Assembly: GCA_030562195.1 (NCBI GenBank)
Contig: JAUJPP010000012.1
Span: 5,766,001 to 5,830,000 of the forward strand
Direction of reading: 5' to 3'
Origin: Nipponacmea schrenckii
Lineage: Eukaryota; Mollusca; Gastropoda; Lottiidae
Length of the DNA: 64,000 bases
Part shown: positions 12,050 to 29,529 of the stretch, piece by piece
How positions within the stretch are numbered: the first letter of the stretch is position 1
Layout of the letters: the number at the start of each line of letters is the position of its first letter
The notes under the pieces: model-generated
The model's input: only the letters and a program-made list of their open reading frames with translations
Databases searched by the model: none
Told to the model about the DNA's origin: nothing
Translations under genes and position numbers: made by a program

Positions 12050-13434
12050 CAGGAGCGTAGCGTGACCATTTTGACTGGGGGGGGGGGTGTAACGTCTAAG
12101 TTTTACCGACGAACACGTGTAACGTCAAAGTTTTACCGACGAACACGTGTTCTTCCCGGGGCAAACTTACTCGCACTTTTAAGTATATACATTATACACG
12201 AACGAAATCCATCGTTAAAGCAAATCCTAAACCTTAGAAAACCATATCAATCAGGGGTGTATCTAGAATATGCCTGAGAGGGGGGACTGAAAGGTGATTT
12301 TTCCAAGGCAAGCCCTGCAGGCCAAAGGCCTTCGTATTCGGCTCTTGCAGTGGCGGGGGGTTCGGGGGTCCTTCCCCGGAAAATTTTACATACTTGGAAA
12401 CCCGGAGAATACATCTGACGCGATTTTGGAAGTCTTTTCCACTGGTCCAAATTATCAATTTTCATCGGAAAACCATATGTTTTCTATGTCCTTTTTCGAC
12501 CTATTCTGCGTTTTACCGACATTTGGGGGGGGGGGGATTGGTTTCGGGTGTTCTCCCCCTGAAAATTTTACAAACTAGGAAACCCGGAAAATACATCTGA
12601 CGCGATTTTGGAAGTCGTTTCCACCGGTCAAAATTATCAATTTTCGTCGGACAACCATATGTTTTATATAGCCTTTTTCGACCTATTCTGCGGTTTACCG
12701 ACAAGTTCAGTAAAAATCACTTTTTATGTAGACGAACAGTTTTCCGATAACATCATAACTGACACAAGGTTTCTACACTTTCGGTCAGCCAATCGGTTTT
12801 ACTGAAGGCTCTATTTCCCATCCATGACCGTCCATTATCGACCGATTCCGCGTTTTATCGACAAATTTAGTAAAAATCACTTTAATGTAGACGAACGGTT
12901 TACCGATAACATCTTAAGAGACACAAGGTTTTCACTCTTTCGGTTAACAAATCGGTTTTACCGACGGCTCCATCTATGACCTTCTTCTATCGGCCAATTC
13001 CGCGTTTTACCGACAAATTCAAATAACGAACAGCTTACCAATAACAAGGGTATCGGTTAACCAATCGGTTTTACCGAAGACTCCAGTCATAACCAACTTA
13101 TACCGACCGATTCCGGTAGTTTCAGTAACAAAAAAATACTTTTAATGTTGACAGTTTACTGATAAAATCATAACCAACACAAGGTTTTTACTTTTTAGGT
13201 TAATTGGTTTTACCGACGGTCCCACCTTGTCGTCTTTTATCGACCGATCATAACCAACACAATGTTTTGACTTTTTAGGTTAATTAATCGGTTTAATCGA
13301 TCGATTCCGCGTTTTACCGACGGTTCCATCCATGACCCCCCTTTTTACCGACCGATTCCGCGTTTTACCGACAATTTCAGTAAAACTGGGGGGGGTGTGA
13401 CACCCCCCCACACCCCCCGGTAGCTACGCCCCTG
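12050..13434 (+). mobile_element. Non-autonomous hAT element (1385 bp)
   Basis: The left end is CAGGAGCGTAGCGTGACC and the right end is GGTAGCTACGCCCCTG, which are inverted repeats of the CAGGGGCGTAGC type seen in animal hAT elements. Both sides are flanked by a perfect 8-bp direct repeat CGTTTTAG (12042-12049 and 13435-13442), the target-duplication length of hAT. The interior is a degenerate array of blocks such as CCGATTCCGCGTTTTACCGA and AGTAAAAATCACTTT, with runs of G near both ends. No transposase is encoded. Confidence 0.92.
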
Positions 13435-13985
13435 CGTTTTAGTATGGATGTATAACTAGAAAATGACAATGTAAGTAAGCAGATGTAACATTTCAGTCTT
13501 GAGGTATAACTAGAAAATATCATTGTAAGTATGCAGGTGACACATATTAGTATGGGGGGATAACTAGAAAATGACATAGTAAGTAAGTAGATGTCACATT
13601 TCAGTCTTGATGTATAACTAGATAATGACATTTTAAGTAAGTAGATGTCACATTTCAATCTTGATGTATAACTAGAGAATGACATTGTAAGTAAGTAGAT
13701 GTCACATTTTAGTCTTGAAGTATAACCAGAGAATGCCAAAGCAAGTAAGCAGATCTCACATTCCAGTCTTGAGGTATAACTAGAAAATGACATTGTAATT
13801 AAGTAGTGTCACTTTTCAGTCTTGAGGTATAACTAGAGAATGACATTGTTAGTAAGTAGATGTCACATTTCAGTCTTGAGGTATGCCTAGAGAATGGCAT
13901 TGTGAGTAGGCAGATATCATATTTTAGTCTTGAGGGATAAATAGAGAATGCCAAAGCAAGTAAGATCGAATATTTCAGTCTTGAA
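13435..13985. repeat. 54-bp satellite, right part (about 10 units)
   Basis: This continues the array from 11865-12049, with units such as AGTCTTGAGGTATAACTAGA followed by GAATGACATTGTAAGTAAG. As 54 is a multiple of three, the minus strand stays open for 138 codons (13793-13377) as an 18-residue repeat with SSYTSRLKCDIYLLTM. I regard that frame as incidental. Confidence 0.88.
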
Positions 13986-13989
13986 GGTG

Positions 13990-14462
13990 CGCCATTTTTA
14001 TAGTCCCGACCGCATCTAGAACAACCAATCTAGAAGAAGGCCCGCTCCATACTTTGATAGGTGACCACAGTTTACAGTTACACTCAATTTTTTCAGTTAA
14101 AGTATAGTGTTTTTAAACTTAATATTAAACATTTAATAAACAGCAATAAATCTCTCTGTTCTATTGTATCCGAAATCATTAAATCTCATGATTTTGTTGC
14201 TTTTTATCGTTAAAGTTGAAATTCATACCAAAATGTTTGAATAAATTGATAAATGAATTGATTTATAAAGATTAAACATTAAATGACATAAAATTGTTTT
14301 TTTTTCTTACATTTTGAGAGCTTTTCCCGGCCAACTTTATTCTCACGGAAAAAATGGCTATTCCATCAACAAGCTCAAACTCCAGCGACAATGGGGGGTA
14401 ACATGAAATTTTCAATCAAAGAGTAGGATTTGTCGTGGTGACAGGTTTTGAAAACGTAAATA
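13990..14462. other. No confident gene; possible orphan first exon
   Basis: At 14354 an ATG opens a short Ser-rich frame (MAIPSTSSNSSDNGG) that runs into a GTAACA donor-like site. The rest is AT-rich and featureless. I cannot connect it to a downstream exon. Confidence 0.25.
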
Positions 14463-14479
14463 TAAGCAATAAACGGTCA

Positions 14480-17353
14480 CCCTATGGCGATTATTCATTC
14501 AATTTTCTATTCAACCTTTGTCCTGATATACGGCCATAACCGACATATGACTTACTTTGACTTATTCCACTTCGTCCATGGGTGGACATTGGGCGACTAC
14601 AACTCTCTTCCAACCAGCTCTGTCCTTTTGCCTTTGTCTTCGCCTCATTCTAGGTCATTCCAATCTTCTTGAGTTCTGTGTTGTTACCCCTGCGCCAGGT
14701 GTTTTTCGGTCTGCCTCTCTTCCGTTGTCCTTGGGGATTCCAATCTAGTGCCTGTCTTGTTATGTTGTATTTTGCTTTCCTTAGCGTGTTTCCAATACAT
14801 TTCCATTTTCTCTTTTTTATCACATTTTCAACTGGTTCCTGTTTGGTCTTTTTCAATAGTTCTTTGTTGCTGATTTTTTCTGGCCATCTGATACCTATGA
14901 TGTTCACAAATACCTGGAGAGACTTGATGCTGGAAACAGTTTCTCTCTAGGTTTCGCAGCCATAAAGCAGGACAGATTTAACGTTGCTGTTAAAAATTTT
15001 AATTTTTGTTGCTGTTCTTAACGCTCTGCTTTTCCAGACAGGCTTGAGAATAGAAAATGCCTGTAATGCTTTTTTCTTTCTTGCTTGAACGTCTTCATCA
15101 GTACCCCCAGATGTAGTTTTTGCTGCCAAGATATGTAAAATTTCTACATTTTCTATACATGCATTTCTGATCTTGATAGAAGTTGTCTGGTTTGCATTTA
15201 TTCTCATTGATTTTGTTTTGTTGACATTGATATAAAGACCTGTTCTTTTGGATATTTCTTCAAGTTGACTGGCTTGATGTTGGGAATCTTGGAGGTGATG
15301 TGATAATTTGCAGATATCATCAGTAAATTCTAAATCTTCAAGACGTGATGTAAAAGTCCAATGGATTCCATGCGGCTGTTTTCCCGATCCAGTCAATGAC
15401 AATGAGAAAAAGAATGGGGGGGGGGATACAACCTTGTCTAACTCCGGTTGTTACAGGAAATGGATCAGTCAATGTTCCAGAGTGAATGACCTGGCATGAA
15501 AATCCATCATATAGTAGTTTTATCATTGATATGATCTTAGATGGAATCCCATAATGTGCAAGAATATTCCAGAGCACTTCGTGATCTATGCTGTCAAAAG
15601 CTTTTTGGAAATCTACGAAATTAAGATATAAAGATGATTGTCATTCAACAGTTTGTTCTATGATGACTCTGAGTGTTGCTATTTGGTCAACACAGGAGCG
15701 TTCTTGTCTTAAACCTGCCTGTTCATCTCTCATTTGTCTATCTGCTTCTTCTGTCATTCTTTTAAGGATGATACTGCAAAGCACTTTACTAGGGATTGGC
15801 AGTCAGGTTATTCCTCTCCAGTTGTTGCAGAGAGATTTTTCACCTTTTTTTTTTGGTAGTTTTACTAAGAGTCCGTTTTGCCAGTCTTGTGGTATTTTTT
15901 CTTCTATCCAGATCTGGTTTAACAAGTTCTCTATATGTTTTATTGCTGCATTATCCATCGCTTTTAAAGCCTCTGGAAGGATGTTGTCAATGCCAGCTGC
16001 CTTTCCATTCTTAAGATGTTTTATGCCATTTGTTACCCCTGCTTGTGATATTTCGTCAACACTGATGTAAAGTGTTTGTCCTTCATCTAGTATTCGTGGA
16101 TTTGTGGGTGGTGGTCTGTTCAATACCTCTTCAAAGTGTTCTTTCCATCTGTTCAGTGTTTTAATTTCGCCTTTTTCACATGCATGCTCCGCCTCCTCTT
16201 CTAGTTTTTCAACATAGTTCCTTTTATCTTGCTTACAACTCTTTTTCACCTCTTTGTCTTTTGCGCTATAACTATTTTGCAGGGTGTTCTTACTATGTCT
16301 TGTTGTTGATTTCACTTCTCTCATTAAGGGGCAAAGTTTTGTCCGACATCCATTTCTTACGATTTGTTTGGATAAACCCTGCAGTTTCTTCACATGTTTT
16401 GATGATGGCATGCTTGGTGTTTTCCCATTTGTCTTCAATACTGCTTGAGTCCTCTGTATTTGGATCGGCAAGACCATTGAACCTGTATTCTAGAGATATT
16501 TGAAAGTCTTCAATTACGTCTGATTGACTGAATCTTGGTATATTAAATTTCTTTTTTGTTGTTTCTCTTCTTGTGGTTGACAGTAGTTTAAGCTGGATTT
16601 TGCCAATAAGTAAATGATGGTCAGATGCTGCATCAGCTCCTCTTTTAGTTCGAACATCTTGAAGAGAGGATTTCCATCTATGACTTAATGCGATGTGATC
16701 TATTTGATTTTCTGTGTCACCATCAGGTGATACCCATGTTGTTTTGTGACAAGTTTTATGGTCATAGGCTACCAAGTGCCTCCAATTACAAGGTTGTTTA
16801 TAGCACAAAAGTCAGCGAACATTTCACCGTTTTCATTCATTTGTCCTATTCCATGCGGTCCTATCTCCCGTTCTCCTCCACTTCTATTTTGTCCTACTTT
16901 TGCATTATATCTCCCATGATCATTAAGATGTCTCTTTTTGGAGATGATGGGGCAAGGTTGATGAGTGCTAGGGCGTTTCCACACACCGGTGGGCCTACAC
17001 ACTGCATCTCTAGGGCCCTTGATGCTCCGAGATCCCCTACAATTTAGCCTGGGATGCTAGACCCAAGTGTCCGTGTGCTGCCACGAGGAGGCATTGAAGG
17101 AGTCTTGGTAGTATAGAGGCTATGTACTGGCAGGGAAAGATTTACGCACTCGACTCGCCCTTTCACCTAAAAGTAGGCTAGCCAGCGACAACAGAGATCT
17201 AGAGACGTTTGATCTCTGACATACTAGGCGCATATTACTACCCACAGTACACACAGGTGTACCATCAGCCACATAACCGCCAGATGGTGAGAGCCACGAG
17301 AGCTGCTGACCATAGAACTATAAACTGACCAATAACAACGTGGTGACGTTATT
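14480..17353 (-). mobile_element. RTE-type (BovB/CFDP2-like) LINE, decayed
   Basis: The element lies between perfect 17-bp direct repeats TAAGCAATAAACGGTCA (14463-14479 and 17354-17370), read as the target duplication. On the minus strand it shows an AP-endonuclease with YNAKVGQNR, ENGEMFADFCAINNLVIGGTW (partial), TWVSPDG, IDHI and SDHHL (17000-16300). A linker with NGKAAGIDNILPEALK and CNNWRGIT follows (16477-15803). The palm carries GVRQGC and LEFTDDI (15577-14947), where FADD has become FTDD. The C-terminal region carries SVLLYGCET and RKRGRPKNTWRR (14907-14650). At least five frame breaks inactivate it. The 5' end of the endonuclease is missing and replaced by about 300 bp of non-coding leader (17040-17353). 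Confidence 0.9.
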
Positions 17354-17370
17354 TAAGCAATAAACGGTCA

Positions 17371-18129
17371 TAACCGCCATTATTATCAGTTCCAGCTAGA
17401 TGCCGACAATCGAGGAGCGTCGCAAGCCGACATAAGCCCACCTTAAGACAACGTAAAACATAGTGCGTGTCCAGTGCTCTTCTGGGGTGTTGGCTGATTC
17501 GTCTTGCGCTTCTTCCCCACCCAGCCTCCGACGATGCTGGACTCTGTTTTGTTTCCGTTGTACTTGTACCCCTTCAGTTTAAAACGTCTTCTCAACAAGT
17601 TGTATCATTTGGTATTCAGCATGCACACGTAAGTTTTTAGTTGCGCAGTTATATTGTCAACCATTGCAAGGGCTTTGCCAAAATCTGTGCTAGTAGATTG
17701 CAGATAGCGACTCACGTATGTTGTATGGGGACTATTAGAATAAGCTCGCAAATAAGAATTATTTTTACCGACCGTGACTTACAAATTTTTGTTCTGAGGG
17801 ATTTCGGCGCCCCCTTGCAACGTCGGCGCCCCCTGGTTTCTATTCGCTAAAAAGGGGGGGGCGTGTACCCCAGAAGCCCCCCCCCCCCCCCCACGCCGAC
17901 CAACACGCCACTGCAACCACTTGTTTAAAGAATGGGTAGAAATGAGACACCCAGTATAATTTATGTTTCTAGGCTAACATTAAGTACGGGTATACATATT
18001 TTTTCTTTAATTAAATTATCTTTCTAATAATATCTTATCTTTCGTTTTAGATTTTTAAGATAATCAAAGCTGGAATCTTTAAAATAACGACAGCCGGTGT
18101 TATAGATGGCGCGGTATTACAATTTTGCT
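17371..18129. other. No gene seen; G/C homopolymer tracts
   Basis: The stretch contains a G-run followed by a 15-base C-run at 17850-17895, in sequence that resembles the edge of another CTACGCC-type element, but no matching partner end was found. Nothing else is recognisable. Confidence 0.4.
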
Positions 18130-18137
18130 CTGTGGTC

Positions 18138-18882
18138 GGGATATGGTCAAAATGGTCTCAAACCAAAATAGCCTTGGTCAAAATGGCCCCACAGGTAAAT
18201 ATGACCCCTAAAAAAATAGTCAAAATGGCCCAAAAAATTACTCTTTGGTTTCAACCAAATTTTAAGTCAAAATGGTCCCTGGAGAAAAGTCAAAATGGCC
18301 CCATGAATATTATAACATGTAGCTCATATGCTGATCAAAGAAAGACTTGGCTTACTAATTATAAAATTCAATTTCTTATAAATTGATCAGATATTCTCTA
18401 GATCATTATCATTCTTGAAATATCTTCAACAATGGTTAGTTTATCTTTGAAATGTGTGAGCTTAGGCCTATACCTGTCAAAGCTGCAGTGCTCAATTGAT
18501 TTGTTGGATCCATGTTTACCATCTGCAAGTCAAGAAGATCCTTAGTTACTTCAAAGAATTACAAATCGCTGCAAAACTGGTCATTTGAAGAGACCTATGA
18601 AGCTGAGGATGTGACTCCCATGAGGCTCTTGGAATTAATTAGATTCTATAAGATGTGAATCATTAGATGTAAAAGTTTGTGAAAAAGTGTGAGATGTGAA
18701 CTAGTAGGACTAAATAATTTGTTTATTTTTTTTTTAATAGTGCTAATAATAAATCGAATATTTAGCCTAAGCTTTTTTTTTATTTTGGGGCCATTTTGAC
18801 TAATTCAAAGAGACATTTTGACCATTTTTCTGGGGCCATTATGACCAAATGTTGGGGCCATTTTGGTCAGGAGCCATTTTGA
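18138..18882. mobile_element. Unclassified 745-bp element with TCAAAATGGCC-rich ends
   Basis: The left 180 bp carry repeated GGTCAAAATGG and GTCAAAATGGCCC motifs. The right 110 bp carry the complement, GGGGCCATTTTGAC and GGCCATTTTGGTC. An 8-bp direct repeat CTGTGGTC flanks the whole (18130-18137 and 18883-18890). The core (18320-18780) is AT-rich and non-coding. The 8-bp duplication would suit hAT, but the outermost bases are not a clean inverted repeat. Confidence 0.6.
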
Positions 18883-19180
18883 CTGTGGTCAACTTCCGGT
18901 TAATCAGAAAAATAAAAACAAAGTTTTGTAATTAGTCCATGATTGTAGATTACAGACATTCTGTATTCTTCACGGGATTACTTATGTTGAAAACTTTTTA
19001 TTTTTTTTGTCTAAAACTAAAGTAATTGTGATAAACTAACTTGACAAATGTTTTTACTTTTTTAAACTTTAATTGTTCCTTGAGTTTGATTGATATTTGT
19101 ACTTCGTCTGTCCTGTGCTGTGCCGTGCCGTAGACATTATTCGAAATTGAAGTTAATTTTGAATTAGAACTACAATCATT

Positions 19181-20536
19181 ATGACAAGAAAGTTATTGAC
19201 GGATTTAGAATGGGATAGGGATACTGATATTGTCCATACTGGCGATCAGGGTGGTATGTATTTTACTTTTAGCCTATATGATTTTGTGCCTACTAAGACA
19301 ACATTCAACTTGGACTCTGAGATAAAGTGACTCATTATTATTATGCCTATCTGTTCAGGGAAGATTGTCAAATTTGATGGATTAACCGATGAAATTTTTT
19401 CTCAGAGTTGTATTATGTCTGTTAGCAGACAATTATCTCCTAGTTGACATGTCTCCAATTCAAGTAGAGTCCTATGAACCTGGAATCTGAGAAATGAAAA
19501 TATTCAGAATTATACAACATAACCTCATTCTTCAAAAAATATTTAGTACCGTAACTAATAATATTATTATAGATTAGTTTAACAGTAATTTTGTACATCT
19601 TACAGTCACCTTCCATACGTCAAATTTGGGTTATTTCAATGAGAACTGTATACTTCCTTGGATGTTTTGACCTTTAACTGTTATTTTTCAGTTGGGAATT
19701 AAAATTTTTTTTTATCTTTTTTTTTTCTTCAGTATCAGACACTGTGGATTTTTTTAGTCCTATAGTAACCATAATTGTTGTGTTGAGTATAGTGGCTACA
19801 GTAGTTGTATTTATAGCCATTATATGTTGTTGTATTTGTAAAAGACGATCTTATCAAGGAACAGTTTACAGGCAGGCACCACAGACTACAGCAACAGTAA
19901 CAACATATCCTCAAGTACCTTACCAGCCATCCCCATACGCTTCTGCTCCACCTCAACCTTATTACCCGGGGGCTGGGGCTGCTTCAGGTAATGATCACTT
20001 ATGATTTAATTATTGTTTTCATATTCCTTTGTATTAATTGATTCTGAAAAAAAAAAAATGAAATATGCTTTGTACATGGAAAATGCTTATAATCTGTTTG
20101 AACCATGCCATTTTTTAGATTATTATCAGTTTTTTTAACTGGATTATTATAACATATTTTAGATCCCACAGCTTGCTTAGGTTTGAAAGTGATTCTAATG
20201 TCATGGTTAGCCTAAGATTTTGTAAAACAAAATTGAAGCTGTAATATTAAATACATGTTATATTCTTTGTTGAGTATTGGTATATATAATTGATACTGTC
20301 AGTTTGAAATCTGTATGTTATAAAATGTTTTCTTTTTTTCAGCTCCATATTACCCACAACAAGTAGTGTATCCACCTCAACAAGGATATCAACAAGGTTC
20401 GCATTATACAGCACAAGCTCAACCATTGATGGCAGCACCTTATCCACAACAAGCAATGAAGAAAGAATACGAAGAGGCTCCACCCCCTTATTCAGAAGCT
20501 ATGATGACAAAGGCCTCAGCCCCACCCCCTGAATAA
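19181..20536 (+). CDS. Small single-pass membrane protein with proline-rich PPPY tail (Shisa/WBP1/CYYR-like architecture)
   Basis: There are three exons: 19181-19253, 19733-19987 and 20343-20536. The phases agree and the total of 522 nt gives 173 residues. Residues 1-33 are acidic/polar with no signal peptide. Residues 34-55 form a strongly hydrophobic helix (PIVTIIVVLSIVATVVVF). A cysteine cluster CCCICKRR follows at the inner face. Residues 64-155 are a Gln/Pro/Tyr/Ala-rich tail, and PPPYSEA (156-162) is a PY motif of the kind that binds WW domains of NEDD4-type ligases and similar proteins. I infer a type III membrane adaptor with a cytosolic tail. The architecture resembles Shisa-like, WBP1/VOPP1 and CYYR1 proteins, but orthology is not claimed. 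A further 5' exon is possible because the ATG at 19181 was chosen only by phase. Confidence 0.8.
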
Positions 20537-22150
20537 ACTAACAATATTGTGATTGGTTTGTTTTAAGATGAAATATTCGTGAATGTATGATTGCATGTTA
20601 GATTGAAATTCGTTAAAACATCATGCTTTGGGGTTTTTTTATGCAAGATTTTCAGAATGAATTGTTATATACTTGTATATATTTTTGTTTAGATGGCAAT
20701 TTATGCCAGTTTTATTTATTTATATTAGTGCTTGCTCATTTTATATTTCTTTTTGTTATGTTTATTAAGAAAATATACATTTTATTGTCCCATTTTAAAT
20801 ATGAAACTGTAATAAGTTTTTTTAATTTTTATGAATGTTCAATTGATCTGAGAGATGTTATGCGTAGCTTAAATCTTTGTTAATTCCAATGGGTTCAGCT
20901 TAAAGGATTAGAATAGTATGGTTTATGTTAAAATCCAAGTTATCTGGTAAAAAAACCTTCAAACTATAATGAAGTTTCAATTTTATACACACAGGATTAA
21001 AGAGAATGACATTTCACGTCATTTAGGCCTAAATCTTGAGTTCATGGGAGCTGCCATCTTGATTTGGCAAGCACGTAATGTGTGAGATTATGACGTCACA
21101 TTGTATATAGAAATGAAAACAAATCATTGTGACTTGCATGTTAATGTTGATCAGGCCTTAAAAAAAAAATCAATCTTTAAGCAAAGAAATTTATTACAGG
21201 GCAGCAATGACTAGTTGTTCTTATCTTAAAAAACAAAAGATTTAACAGCTTTATAGTCTTATCGCCATAGCCCTGGACTACAGAAGATTGTGAAAGAAAC
21301 ACATTCGGATTAAAAGATTTACGTTTTTTTCTAGGTTTGTAATTGAAGATATTGCAAAGGATGTTAGATCATTTGTTTCTCCAGTAATGACATACTCCAT
21401 GTTTGAAGTTGTTATTTTATTGTTGTCTATAAACATAATGTCACGTCTTATAAAAAATAAAGGCTTTTTTGCATAGACATTAATTTGATTTTTGATCCTC
21501 GTTTTCATAGCTGACTATTCCTTTTAAACGTAGTTATAAAGGTTTGGAATGTGACATAAAAAAATCAAAATGATCAGGGAAGAATATTGAACATTAAAAA
21601 AAAAATGTACAGAATATTATCATGAGATTATTTAGAAATGTTTTTTTTTCTTTATAAAGATTATTTAGTCTTGTACTCAAGTAGTGTTTTAGTCACTGTG
21701 TAATCATGATATATTAACAGATGCCAAAATTAATACAACCTTGTCTTTACATGTGGCTGTAATAATAGTTGTTGTAGTGAAACATATTGGTTTTATTGGG
21801 TGATATTTTTCAAAATTATATCACAAATATGTGTCTTTCTATGTTAACCTATACTGGTCCATGGGTAAACCTCAAGGTCATGTCAAGTTTTGTACATATT
21901 GGGTGGCATGACTTAATGTAAAGAATTGTTTTAATGGCTAAATAACTATAAAGTGAATTTATTTATAATAAATAGTTAAAGAATTACTGTAGTTGTAAAT
22001 AAGTTATTAGACCTGCAATATGTATTAGATATTAGAAAGTGATGTTTTAGTGTCATGAAGATTGGAGAAGTGAGTTTCATTTGGAACTTTCTCTACACCT
22101 GTTTAAGCAAAAACAAGACTGTGGCAATGTGGCACTTTTTTTTTTAACTG
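20537..22150 (+). other. Probable 3' UTR and intergenic sequence between convergent genes
   Basis: AT-rich sequence without further exons follows the stop at 20534-20536. An AATAAA at 21967-21972 is a candidate polyadenylation signal for a long 3' UTR, though closer variants could serve. The neighbouring PHYHD1 gene runs toward this interval from the other side. Confidence 0.45.
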
Positions 22151-22154
22151 TGAA

Positions 22155-22405
22155 ACAACTATATTTTACAAGGAAAACTTAGGTTCACAAGTCCACGCCA
22201 TGACAGGGATCCTTTCTACCAGCTCGGACCCCTACCCATTTATAGCTGGGTGAAATGGAATTATGAGTGATGATGACTTCCAGTTCAACAAACTTTCACA
22301 CGCTGGTAGAGATTAGAACTCAGTCCAACATTTTCAACGTATCCAAGCAAATGCCGTCATGATGTTAAGAATCAACGCTCTAACCACTGTGCTATGAACC
22401 CCAGA
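22155..22405 (-). repeat. tRNA-derived SINE
   Basis: On the minus strand an A-box TAGCACAGTGGTTAGAGC (about 22376-22394) is followed 55-60 bases later by a B-box-like GAGTTCTAATC (22311-22321), the spacing of an internal pol III promoter. A conserved-looking body with CCCAGCTATAAATGGGTA follows. The B-box departs from GGTTCGAATCC, so this copy is probably inactive. Confidence 0.8.
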
Positions 22406-22817
22406 AAAAAAATGTAGAGGGCCAAAATGGATTATACATAAACTACATGTAAATGGCTTTAAACTGTATTATTACAAAACACAGTTAAGAATAAATGCAA
22501 TTTTATAAAAACATTAGATAAAAATCATGATATCTGATATAATTTACATAAATTAACATAATGATAATTATATTCAATGCCTCCATATGTTATATGACAT
22601 TCGGAAAATAATGGACAGTTTGAAATGTAATTAACTAATACAATTAAATTCAGGATGAACAAAATTGATTATAGTAGTTAGTCTAGAAGATTGAAATTTG
22701 TAAATAATATATGTATAAAAAAATATTAATACACGTAATTTAAAGCTGTGGTTCATAAATGCATCAAAACAATATAATATCTTATATAAGCATCTGTTTC
22801 TATAATAGATTTATATT

Positions 22818-29014
<6,197 letters not shown>

Positions 29015-29123
29015 ATTTGCTGTTACAGCTTAAAGCCCGTGTTTTTCGTCCTTGACATATTCATGACCTTGACATTTTACTTGTTTATCTTATCTTCACA
29101 TGTCGGGGGACAAACAAGGCAAC

Positions 29124-29520
29124 GGCATACCCTAAAAACCTGATACGAGATGTCAGATACGAGATACGAAATATCGAGTAAGGTGCAGCATCTGAGTTTT
29201 TTTTTTTTTTTAAACTAGCTATTTACTTTATAGGTTCTTCTATTGACTATGATAGGTTTAAATGCAATTTTAGAAAATCAGTGTTCTAACTCTAGGCCTA
29301 TCTATTTTTTCTAATAAGAGAAAAGGTTTGTTAGCAACGCTTGCTATTTTTCTAATAATTGAAACTGTAGAAATATTTTTTTCTAACGTGTGCTTTTCTG
29401 CTATTTTCTCACCACATAAATCTGAAATGGCTGCTATCGTAAAAAGAAATTGGTAAAATTGTTATTCTTAATATCTGATATCTCGTATCTGATATCTCGT
29501 TTCAGGTTTTAGGGTATGCC
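29124..29520. mobile_element. 397-bp MITE with 9-bp target duplication (MULE-like), 110 bp upstream of the PHYHD1 start codon
   Basis: The inverted ends start GGCATACCCTAAAA and extend about 40 bp with repeated GATACGAGAT motifs. A perfect 9-bp direct repeat CAAGGCAAC flanks it (29115-29123 and 29521-29529). A 9-bp duplication is the usual length for Mutator-like elements, so the assignment is inferred from that. There is no coding capacity. Confidence 0.88.
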
Positions 29521-29529
29521 CAAGGCAAC

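Noticed and set aside
13377..13434. G/C-rich palindrome TGTGACACCCCCCCACACC as a terminator or regulatory hairpin
   Set aside because: It is the terminal region of the hAT-type element, bounded by the 8-bp target duplication.
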